Shown: piece by piece, positions 1-7,272 of the stretch
Layout: every line of letters starts with the position of its first letter
How positions within the stretch are numbered: position 1 is the first letter of the stretch
Source of the DNA: an uncultured Myxococcales bacterium
Lineage (GTDB): Bacteria; Myxococcota_A; UBA9042
NCBI GenBank assembly: GCA_937915965.1
Contig: CALGHC010000944.1
Coordinates: 1 to 19,729, forward strand
DNA length: 19,729 nucleotides
Direction of reading: 5' to 3'
Position numbers and translations under genes: made by a program
Notes under the pieces: model-generated
Told to the model about the DNA's origin: nothing
Seen by the model: the letters and a program-made list of their open reading frames with translations, nothing else
Databases searched by the model: none

Positions 1-2
1 TT

Positions 3-287
3 GCAGTTCTGGGGCTTGTCGGCATGCATAGCGGTTTTCAGGCGCGCTCGCTGCTTGAGCAGGTGCTGGTCGGCACCCTGTGTGCAGCCGTCGGCACTGG
101 CCTTCTCCTCACGCTCGTCAACAAGATCGTGCCGCGCATGATGGTCATCTACGAACCCCACAGCACGACTCCGCAGCCCCGCATCACCTTCTTGACCAAG
201 CTGATGGCAGGCGGGAGAGGCGTGCATCTGGTTGCCGCCATCGCGATGGCCTGCGTGGTCTTGTTGCACGTCGCCCATCGCCTCTGA
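3..287 (+). CDS. Membrane protein, C-terminal part (5' end outside window)
   Basis: The frame is open from the left edge to a TGA at 285-287, so the start probably lies outside the window; an ATG at 24 would give an 87-residue protein and cannot be excluded. Two hydrophobic segments are visible: one just after the QARSLLEQ stretch (about 25 residues, ending near LVNKIVPR) and one at the C-terminus (VHLVAAIAMACVVLLHVAH). The loop between them is polar and Pro-rich. No catalytic or family motif is recognisable, so I assign only 'integral membrane protein'. It ends 84 bp before priA on the same strand and the two may be co-transcribed, though I see no functional link. Confidence 0.55.
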   Translation, partial: AVLGLVGMHSGFQARSLLEQVLVGTLCAAVGTGLLLTLVNKIVPRMMVIYEPHSTTPQPRITFLTKLMAGGRGVHLVAAIAMACVVLLHVAHRL

Positions 288-371
288 CGTGCAGATGCCC
301 CGCCCGGACCATCGCGTCGCCCGCGGGCTTGCTGCCTTGCCTCCTCCCCGCCGGCGTCGCACCATCGGCCC

Positions 372-2837
372 GTGACCCGTCGACCCCCGCCGCAAGCCGA
401 CCTTTTCTCGTCCGCGTCGTCCGCGCCCGCGCCGGCGCTCGTGCCCGCGCCCACGACCGACGCGTCTGGAGAATCGTCCGTCCCAGGTGCCGCCACATCG
501 GCTGCTGACGAGCCGCGTCGCAGCCGCGTCCGCAAGCCCCGACCCGAGGCGCCGGCATCGGCCGGCCCTGGCGGTCGGTTCGCCCACGCCGTTCAGGTCG
601 CCGTGCCGGCGCAGACGCAGCTGCTGTCGTATGGCCTGCCAGAGGGATTTGAGGACCGCGTTCTGCCTGGAATGCGGGTGGTCGTGCCGCTGCGTCAGCG
701 TCAGATCGTCGGCGTCGTGTGGGCGCGGCTGCCGGTCGGCGAGCTGGGCTTTCCCGCCGATCGTCTCCGCCCGCTCCTCGATGTGCTCGATGTCGCTCCC
801 AGCGTACCTGCGTCGTTGCGCGAGACCTTGAGTTTCATCGCCCGCTACTACCACGCGCCGCTGGGAGAGGTCGTACGCACCGCGGTTCCGGCGGCGCTGC
901 GGCGCACGGGCGTAGCCGATGACCGCGAGAATGAGCGCCGGGTGTGGACGGTTGCGGCCGTCACCGGCGTCGACTGGCCAACCGATCTGCGCAAGCCCGA
1001 GCGGCGCGTGCTCGAACGGCTCGCGGCGCGAAACGAGCTGCCGGCGCGCGATCTGCGTTGCGAGGTCGATCCAGAGACCGGCGCGACGAAGGTGGTACAG
1101 GTACCGCAGCAAATGCTTGAGGGCCTCGCGGCGCGCGGCCTGCTGCGCCTCTTTCAGGCAATCCGCCACCGCGACCCGATGGGGCTGCGTCGAGCCATCG
1201 AGCGCGATGTGCCGCCGGTGCTCAACTCTGAGCAAGGCGCCGCGGTCGCGAAGCTGTGTGCGGCTGTCGACGCCGGCGCCTTCACCGGTCAGGTCCTTCG
1301 GGGCGTGACGGGATCGGGCAAGACCGAGGTCTATCTGCACGTCATCGAGCGGGCGCTCGCCCTGGGTCGCGGTGCCATCGTGCTGGTGCCCGAGATCGCC
1401 CTGACGCCGCAGCTGGTCACCCGCTTCCGCGCCCGCTTCGGCGATGCGATCGCGGTGCTGCATTCGGCGATGAGCGAAGGCGAGCGGCACGACCAGCTTG
1501 TCCAGGTGCGCGACGGGGGCCGGCGCATTGTCATCGGCGCGCGTTCGGCGGTCTTTGCCCCGGTCGATCCGCTCGGCGTGATCGTCGTTGACGAGTGTCA
1601 GGATGGCTCGTTCAAGCAGGCCACGGGCTTGCGGTACCACGCCCGAGACGTCGCGCTGGTTCGCTGCAGGGCCTCGAACGCCGTCTGCATCCTCGGCTCC
1701 GCGACTCCCAGCTGCGAAGAGATGCATCTGAGCGACACGGGCCGTCTTGGTCGGATCGAGCTCACACGTCGCGTCGAGGACCGGCCGATGCCCGAGGTCA
1801 CGATCGTCGACCTGCGCTACGCGGAGCGCCTGCCCGGCGATGGTGACGAGCGCCCGTCGCTGATCAGTCGCGAGCTGCTCGATGGCATCCTCGAGGTCGT
1901 CGGTCGCGGCGAGCAGGCGCTCTTGCTGCACAACCGGCGGGGATTCGCGACGACGATGATCTGCCGCAGCTGCGGCGCCGGCGTCGAGTGCCCCAAGTGC
2001 GCCGTCACGCTCACGCTGCACCGGGGTCAGCGCCTGCTGCGCTGCCACTACTGTGATCATGCCAGTGCCCTCGACCTGTCGTGCCCGACCTGCGGTGGCC
2101 ATCACCTCGTCGGTATCGGCGCGGGGACCGAGAAACTCGAGAGCGTCCTTGCCAGCGCCGCTCCCGGCTTGCGCGTCGCCCGATTCGATCGCGACACGGC
2201 CCAAGGTCGCCGCCTGATCGACCTGCTCGACCGCTTCCGCAACCGGGAGATCGATGTCCTGGTCGGCACGCAGATGCTCGCAAAGGGCCACGACTTTCCG
2301 GGTGTGACCCTCGTTGGCGTGCTGTTGGCCGAGTCCGGGCTGCGGATCCCCGACTTCCGGGCCGCCGAGCGCACGTTCCAGCTCATCACCCAGGTCGCCG
2401 GTCGCGCCGGTCGGGCGGACCGACCCGGACGGGTGTTGGTGCAGACCTTCGCTGCGGGGCACCCAGCGATCCGCTTTGCCCTCGGCCACGATCACGAGGG
2501 GTTCGTGCGCGCCGAGCTGCGACATCGCGCCGACCAGGGTTATCCCCCATTTGGTCACCTGGTCCTGCTTGAGACCCGCGCAACGACGCCCGAGCCGGCC
2601 TGGGCGGCGATGCACGCCGTGGTCAACTTCCTGCGCGATCGCGGCGCTGAGGTGCGCGGTCCGGTGGCAGCGGGCCTGGCGCGTCTGCGCGGGATGAGCC
2701 GGGTCCACGCCCTGATGCGCCACACCGACCGGACCTCCCTGCACGCCTCTCTGGCCGCCGCTGAGAAGTCGGTGCTCGCTGAACTGCCTGCCGGTGTCAC
2801 CTGGCTGATGGATGTGGACCCGGTCGATTTCGCCTGA
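372..2837 (+). CDS. priA: Primosomal protein N' (replication restart helicase PriA)
   Basis: PriA is the 3'-to-5' SF2 helicase that recognises stalled forks and reloads the replicative helicase. The 821-residue product has an N-terminal 3'-BD-like region (FAHAVQVAVP onward), Walker A GSGKT with K317, motif II at 407-410, the NRRGF segment, and motifs V-VI (GTQMLAKGHDFPGV, QVAGRAGR). Eight zinc cysteines (531, 534, 540, 543, 558, 561, 571, 574) have the spacing I recall for Escherichia coli PriA. Motif II reads DECQ instead of the usual DEEH; the catalytic Asp-Glu pair is kept. The first ~70 residues are Pro/Ala/Ser-rich and precede the conserved domain, making it longer than the usual ~730. 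GTG 372 is the first possible start after the preceding stop and has no clear Shine-Dalgarno, so the true start could be further in. Confidence 0.96.
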   Translation: MTRRPPPQADLFSSASSAPAPALVPAPTTDASGESSVPGAATSAADEPRRSRVRKPRPEAPASAGPGGRFAHAVQVAVPAQTQLLSYGLPEGFEDRVLPGMRVVVPLRQRQIVGVVWARLPVGELGFPADRLRPLLDVLDVAPSVPASLRETLSFIARYYHAPLGEVVRTAVPAALRRTGVADDRENERRVWTVAAVTGVDWPTDLRKPERRVLERLAARNELPARDLRCEVDPETGATKVVQVPQQMLEGLAARGLLRLFQAIRHRDPMGLRRAIERDVPPVLNSEQGAAVAKLCAAVDAGAFTGQVLRGVTGSGKTEVYLHVIERALALGRGAIVLVPEIALTPQLVTRFRARFGDAIAVLHSAMSEGERHDQLVQVRDGGRRIVIGARSAVFAPVDPLGVIVVDECQDGSFKQATGLRYHARDVALVRCRASNAVCILGSATPSCEEMHLSDTGRLGRIELTRRVEDRPMPEVTIVDLRYAERLPGDGDERPSLISRELLDGILEVVGRGEQALLLHNRRGFATTMICRSCGAGVECPKCAVTLTLHRGQRLLRCHYCDHASALDLSCPTCGGHHLVGIGAGTEKLESVLASAAPGLRVARFDRDTAQGRRLIDLLDRFRNREIDVLVGTQMLAKGHDFPGVTLVGVLLAESGLRIPDFRAAERTFQLITQVAGRAGRADRPGRVLVQTFAAGHPAIRFALGHDHEGFVRAELRHRADQGYPPFGHLVLLETRATTPEPAWAAMHAVVNFLRDRGAEVRGPVAAGLARLRGMSRVHALMRHTDRTSLHASLAAAEKSVLAELPAGVTWLMDVDPVDFA

Positions 2838-2886
2838 TCGCGGCGACGACGCCCGCCGCGCTGCCGCAGGAGACTTGTCACAACGC

Positions 2887-2915
2887 TTGCGAGATCGAGG
2901 TGTTGCAGCTACCGT
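2887..2915 (+). promoter_or_regulatory. Weak candidate promoter before the lipase-like gene
   Basis: In the 127-bp gap after priA, TTGCGA (2887-2892) is followed after 17 bp by TACCGT (2910-2915). This would place a start near 2922 and a leader of about 43 nt. The -10 matches only three consensus positions, so this is a tentative call; read-through from priA is equally possible. Confidence 0.2.
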
Positions 2916-2953
2916 CTGGGCGGCCCTCTCGGTCGCTGACGCTCCCCCGCCTC

Positions 2954-2958
2954 GGAGG
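2954..2958 (+). promoter_or_regulatory. Ribosome binding site GGAGG that sets the lipase-like gene start
   Basis: GGAGG lies six bases before ATG 2965. It favours 2965 over the in-frame ATG at 3013 and over longer open-frame starts that overlap the end of priA. Confidence 0.8.
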
Positions 2959-2964
2959 AACCCC

Positions 2965-5028
2965 ATGCAACGCATCCTCTGTTTCGCGCACCGTTCCCTC
3001 GCCGCTCGCTCGATGCGTGTTGCTCTGGTGGCCTCGCTCGCTGTCCTCTTGGGCCTTGCGACTGCCTGCTCCGACGACGCGGCGTCCGCCGAAGCCGACG
3101 GTGTCGCCGACGCCGCGAGCGGGTCCGACAGCGCGATTGTGTCCGACGCGGACAGCACGGCCGGGTCCGACGCGGACGAGACGCTCGAACCCGGCGCCGA
3201 CAGTGTGGCCGACAGTGTGACCGGGTCCGACGCTGTCTCGGCGGCTGAGACCATGACGGACGCTGACGAGGCAGCCGAGACCGTGAGCGACGCCGCCCCC
3301 GAGGCCGACACCGCCTCCGACGGCGCGCCTCAATCTGACACTTCGGTCGACGCGGCCTCCGCGGCAGATGGCGCGGCGGATGGGGACCTCGCGCTCGACT
3401 CCGCCGACGCAGCAGGGTGCCCGGCCGTCGTGCCGTTTACCTACCTCTGCACGGGTGACCCCTTGGTCAGCTGCCCCGGCGGCGCCTGTATGCTCGGCAT
3501 GTGCATTGGCCCCAAGCTCGATCCCGATCGGTGGAAGGATTGCGGCGACGGTACCTGCGCTGCCTGCGAGCTCGCCTCTCAATGCCCCGCCGACTGTGGC
3601 GCGCCACCGAAGATCACCGGCACGCCGCTGTGGGATGACCCCAAGACCATCACGGTGTGGGTGCACGGCTTCAGCAACAACAGCGGGGATAGCCTCGACA
3701 AGGCCGTCTACGGCTCCGACAAGGGATGCGGCGGACTGATCGGAACGATGACCGCGTTTGGCGTCGACCGCCCCTGTGGCGACACCGTCGCCGGCGCCAG
3801 CGCACCCAACCACCTCATCGGCGTCGAATACTACGGCAAGCAGCCAGCCGCCTGGCTCAGCCCCGCCGACGTCGCTGAGATTGATCAGTTCCCCTATGAC
3901 GGCGGCCCCACCGGCCTGCCACGTTACGCGCTGATCACCGCCAAGTTCATCGCCCACAAGATGGCCGTCTCGGGTGCCCAACACGTCAACCTGGTGTGCC
4001 ACTCGATGGGCTGCCTGGTCAGCCGCCACCTCATCGAGCACGACCTGGAGGCGCTGGCATCGAGCGCCAAGATCGTCCGCTGGTCGACCACCACCGGCGT
4101 CATCGCGGGCGCTCGGCTCGCTCGGCTCTTTGACAACCCGACCATCCAGCAAGGCGCTACGACGCTCGGCCTGGAGCTCAACGACTTCGTGATCATGAAC
4201 CCCGATCTGGTGCAGGACACCACCGCGGCCTGGGATCACAAACTGTACGCCGGCAACAACCCGCTCTTTGGCCACGTGCTGATTCACCACACCGCGGCGA
4301 CCGATCCGAAGATCGCGCAGGCGCTCAACGTGCAGCTGCTCGACCTCAACAACCCGGGGGACGAACCGAATGACGGCATCATGTATACGCTTGACCAGTT
4401 CTTCCACACACAGGCCGCGGATGCCGCGTTCGTGACCCCAGCAGGTCAGACACTGCCCTCGACTCACAGCTTCGTGCATGTCGACCACATGGCCTGCCCG
4501 GGTACAGAGGCGGCCGCTCTTCTCGCCGCCGCGGGTCTCTTTCACAGCCGCAAGGTCGTCGTCGAGTTGGTCGAATTCGAACTCTTTGATGACAAGGAGA
4601 AGAACGATCTTTTCGACTTCGGCGACAATGGGATGCCGCCGGCGGAGCTCGTCGTTGAGGTCGAGATCCGCTTCGATCCTTACGTGCAGCAGACCTTTGG
4701 CAAGACGGTGCTCGTCCACGAGGCGAAGCTCGCCCACCGCAGCGTCGAGATGTGGACTCAGGCGGAAGGCACAACCACCGCGCCCGATCAGGTCGTCTTC
4801 GCAGGACCGGTCTTCGACGCGATGACCGCCATGCACGCGATCGTCACGGTGCAGGAGGTCGACTGGTACCAGCGGTTCAACGTCGTTGAGCTCGGTGGGC
4901 TGCTCAATGTCAGCAAGGACGTGGTCGGCTTCGCTGGTGCTTTGCCCTTGCAGGACGGTGCAAAGGTCCCCTTCGAGAACAAGGCCGGCCGCGGCGTCCT
5001 CCAGGTTCACGTCTACACGATGTACTGA
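2965..5028 (+). CDS. Lipoprotein with alpha/beta-hydrolase (lipase-like) domain
   Basis: Predicted secreted lipoprotein of 687 residues, probably a lipase or esterase on the cell surface. A signal peptide ends in the lipobox LATAC (Cys35). Residues 36-151 are an extended Asp/Ser/Ala/Thr linker. A Cys-rich knot follows (from C152), then an alpha/beta-hydrolase domain: the HGF motif near the oxyanion hole, nucleophile elbow CHSMG with S347, a PNDGI segment with likely acid D470, and likely base H508 in VDHMA. The last ~150 residues look like a beta-rich accessory domain (VVVELVEFELFDD onward) that I cannot name. The triad is inferred from order and motif context. It is convergent with the five-gene lipoprotein operon and has the same lipobox-plus-acidic-linker style, which hints at a shared location. 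The substrate is unknown. Confidence 0.85.
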   Translation: MQRILCFAHRSLAARSMRVALVASLAVLLGLATACSDDAASAEADGVADAASGSDSAIVSDADSTAGSDADETLEPGADSVADSVTGSDAVSAAETMTDADEAAETVSDAAPEADTASDGAPQSDTSVDAASAADGAADGDLALDSADAAGCPAVVPFTYLCTGDPLVSCPGGACMLGMCIGPKLDPDRWKDCGDGTCAACELASQCPADCGAPPKITGTPLWDDPKTITVWVHGFSNNSGDSLDKAVYGSDKGCGGLIGTMTAFGVDRPCGDTVAGASAPNHLIGVEYYGKQPAAWLSPADVAEIDQFPYDGGPTGLPRYALITAKFIAHKMAVSGAQHVNLVCHSMGCLVSRHLIEHDLEALASSAKIVRWSTTTGVIAGARLARLFDNPTIQQGATTLGLELNDFVIMNPDLVQDTTAAWDHKLYAGNNPLFGHVLIHHTAATDPKIAQALNVQLLDLNNPGDEPNDGIMYTLDQFFHTQAADAAFVTPAGQTLPSTHSFVHVDHMACPGTEAAALLAAAGLFHSRKVVVELVEFELFDDKEKNDLFDFGDNGMPPAELVVEVEIRFDPYVQQTFGKTVLVHEAKLAHRSVEMWTQAEGTTTAPDQVVFAGPVFDAMTAMHAIVTVQEVDWYQRFNVVELGGLLNVSKDVVGFAGALPLQDGAKVPFENKAGRGVLQVHVYTMY
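3196..3219 (+). repeat. Perfect 12-bp tandem duplication inside the acidic linker
   Basis: GCCGACAGTGTG occurs twice back to back (3196-3207 and 3208-3219), encoding ADSV twice. Around it, shorter GGGTCCGAC blocks recur (GSD). The 12-bp unit keeps frame, as expected for a linker that grows by slippage. Confidence 0.85.
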
Positions 5029-5073
5029 CGGCTGAACTGACGGCGGTATCGACGGCTGCATCGACGGCTGGAT
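5026..5073. repeat. Four degenerate 12-bp tandem repeats starting at a stop codon
   Basis: Units at 5026-5037, 5038-5049, 5050-5061 and 5062-5073 fit the pattern YGACGGCKGNAY. The first unit begins with the TGA stop of the lipase-like gene. A fifth window (from 5074) has diverged. There are no spacers, so this is not CRISPR-like. On the minus strand the block is open and would encode a QPS/PPS-like repeat, but that frame is antisense to the lipase gene. Function unknown. Confidence 0.8.
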
Positions 5074-5115
5074 CGGCCGGAGCGCTCGGCGAGCGGTGAT
5101 GGCGCCTTCACGGGT

Positions 5116-5132
5116 CCGGACGGCTTGTCTGG
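5116..5132 (+). terminator. Possible hairpin between convergent genes
   Basis: CCGGAC (5116-5121) can pair with GTCTGG (5127-5132) over a five-base loop with one G-U pair on the plus-strand RNA. It lies in the 122-bp gap between the converging lipase-like gene and the operon end. No U-tract follows and the minus-strand transcript has a mismatch, so intrinsic termination is only a suggestion. A smaller CGCTC/GAGCG stem sits at 5083-5095. Confidence 0.22.
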
Positions 5133-5150
5133 CCTGCGGCGAGGTCGGGT

Positions 5151-7214
5151 TCAGTCCTGACGTGTCGCGTAGAAGTTCGACTGAATCGGTTGCGGCTTGC
5201 CGCCCACCGTGATGGTCATGTCCCACAGGCATGGCTGGCTCTTGGCGCCGACGCTGTCGACCAGGCCGTTCTCCTGGTTGATGTCGAAGAGCGGGCAGTT
5301 CTTGCTCTCCAGCAGCAGGCCAGATTTTGTCGCCGGGTCGCCGGTGTCTGCATCGAGGCTGACAATCTGCGCCTCGAGCATGGCGGTGCCCAGGGTGATC
5401 AACAGCTCGCAGGTCGAGGCGAGGAAGTCGGCCTTGAGGAGACCCTGCTGGGACGCGAGGCTTGCGCCGAACTCGTCGCAGCAGGTGTCCTTGAGTAAAC
5501 ACTGCTTGCCGGCCAGCAGGCTCTTGATCAGCTTCTCGTAGCTGTCGATCGGCACAGGGCTCTCCTTCTTGGGGTCGGTGAGCATGGGCAGCAGCACCTT
5601 CTGGACGACGTGGTTGATGATCGCGCCCCACTTCACGTTCAAGCCGTGCAGTCCGATGGTCAGCTCGCTCTTGAGGGAATCGCGCCACGCCTCGAAGTGG
5701 CCGACGATCGTCTCGGTCTCGTAGCCCGCCACCGCGCCGATACCGAAGCTCGCCTTGCCGCAGTTCGGATCGTTGGGGTTGCAGGACTGACCCAGCGACC
5801 ATTTGTAGGTGATCGTCTGCCACGACTGGCGGGTGAACTCGGCGGCGAGGTAGCCGCTCTGGTCGGGCTCCTTCTTGAACTCGAGCTCGCCGCCGATCTC
5901 CATGTTGGTGAGGATCTCGCCAAGATCCGCGCCCGCTCCAAGTCCCTGTTGGACGCTCTCGGGCAGCAGCGACAGCAAGATCGCGTCGATGAACTTGACC
6001 ACGATCGCGCCGATCGGCTGCGCCAGCGCCTTGATGCTGGGGTTGGATGGGTCCTCGAAGATGTAGCCGCAGAACGAGTCCAGGCTGCCATTGCCGAGCT
6101 TGCAAGCCAGCGCGAGGATGCCGCCCACAGGGTCGGTGAGGATGTCGAAGACCGTCTTGAGGACGAACTCGACGTTGTCGGGCAGGACACTGAGCAGGTC
6201 GAGGTGGATGGTCAGGTCGTAGATGCCCTCAAGCCGCGGCGGCACATCAAAGACGTCGATCTCGACCGTGTCGCCCTCGAGCACCTGGGTGACTGCGTTC
6301 CATTTGACGCCCGCGCCCTGGTCGGAACAGCCGCCTGCCTTGATCGCGCCGTACGGCTTGGTTGCGGCCACGCCCAGGACCGTCAGCTGGGCCTCGCCGC
6401 CCGCTTGCTGGACGATCGAAGCGAGCACCGGGAAGTCCAGCGTCCACGGCTGGTCCCATTTCAGGGCCGGCGGGCTCTCGATCGTCGCCTGCGGCAACTG
6501 CATGCCCCAGTCGATGTCGCCGCACGCCGGTTTGCCGACGTCCTTCTGCAGGGTCAGACGGACTTTGATCTCCTGGAATGAGCTGGGATCCTTGACACCT
6601 TTGTAGTGCAGGATCACCTGCAGCGGCCCCTTTGCCTTGCTTAGAACGTGCAGCTCGAAGTGGCGCGTACCGGCCTGCGCGTCATCTGGTACGCTGGCGT
6701 CGACGCCGAACACCCCCAGATCGCTGCCCGACTTGACCTCGGTTGTTGCCCGCCCCTCGCTGTCGGTGAAGACGGTCTCGGCGAGGATCTCGGCGATCGT
6801 GCTGTTTGGATCGGTGGGCGCGAACTGAACGGCGACGAAGGGCTGCGGCACGCCGTTGATCAGGTACTGCACGATCAGCTTGCGTACGCCATTCTGGTTG
6901 ACTTTGACCGCGCACATGCTCTCGCACAGCCCGCCGAAGTCGTCAGCGTTGCCGTTCGGCATGCCGAACCGCAGCTCGCTGCCGAGCGGCTGCTCTTCGC
7001 CGTCGCCTCCGACGTGGTCGGCCGCCGCCACGTCATCGGAGGGCTCCCCCCCGTCGACGCCAGCGCCGTCGCCAAATGTCACGCCGTCGCCGTAGTTGGT
7101 GGCGTCGGTGTACATCACCTGACCGGAGATGGGATCGCTCGCGCATCCGCCGAGGGCGACGGCGACCGCGGAGATCGCGAGGAGTGGCAGGGCGAGTCGG
7201 TTGCGGGCGCGCAT
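5151..7214 (-). CDS. Large lipoprotein with Big-1-like Ig domain
   Basis: Last gene of the minus-strand operon; 687 residues. The signal peptide ends in LGGC (Cys24), followed by an acidic Gly/Asp linker to about residue 75. Residues ~100-203 resemble a bacterial Ig-like (Big-1/invasin-type) fold: a variable segment, VPQPFVAVQF, then TDSEGRATTEV, the usual 'TD-x-x-G-x-a' turn. The remaining ~480 residues contain scattered cysteines and long beta/amphipathic stretches that I do not recognise; no catalytic motif is evident. Start at 7214 is chosen because GGAG precedes it at a suitable distance and the signal peptide begins there; the open frame continues upstream to 7409 but that part overlaps the previous gene. 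Gap to the previous gene is 58 bp. A surface structural or binding role is inferred only. Confidence 0.8.
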   Translation of the reverse strand: MRARNRLALPLLAISAVAVALGGCASDPISGQVMYTDATNYGDGVTFGDGAGVDGGEPSDDVAAADHVGGDGEEQPLGSELRFGMPNGNADDFGGLCESMCAVKVNQNGVRKLIVQYLINGVPQPFVAVQFAPTDPNSTIAEILAETVFTDSEGRATTEVKSGSDLGVFGVDASVPDDAQAGTRHFELHVLSKAKGPLQVILHYKGVKDPSSFQEIKVRLTLQKDVGKPACGDIDWGMQLPQATIESPPALKWDQPWTLDFPVLASIVQQAGGEAQLTVLGVAATKPYGAIKAGGCSDQGAGVKWNAVTQVLEGDTVEIDVFDVPPRLEGIYDLTIHLDLLSVLPDNVEFVLKTVFDILTDPVGGILALACKLGNGSLDSFCGYIFEDPSNPSIKALAQPIGAIVVKFIDAILLSLLPESVQQGLGAGADLGEILTNMEIGGELEFKKEPDQSGYLAAEFTRQSWQTITYKWSLGQSCNPNDPNCGKASFGIGAVAGYETETIVGHFEAWRDSLKSELTIGLHGLNVKWGAIINHVVQKVLLPMLTDPKKESPVPIDSYEKLIKSLLAGKQCLLKDTCCDEFGASLASQQGLLKADFLASTCELLITLGTAMLEAQIVSLDADTGDPATKSGLLLESKNCPLFDINQENGLVDSVGAKSQPCLWDMTITVGGKPQPIQSNFYATRQD

Positions 7215-7272
7215 GGCTTGGTCTCCGACGGGTGGGCCGGCTGAGGCCGGGGATCGGGGTCGATGCGGGTCG

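Noticed and set aside
5026..5073. CRISPR-like array
   Set aside because: Units are contiguous, 12 bp and degenerate, without spacers or cas genes.
2878..6105. 1075-residue open frame on the minus strand
   Set aside because: It runs antisense to the whole lipase-like gene, which has a lipobox, hydrolase motifs and a ribosome binding site, and then out of frame over the Big-1-like gene. Long antisense frames are expected at this GC content.
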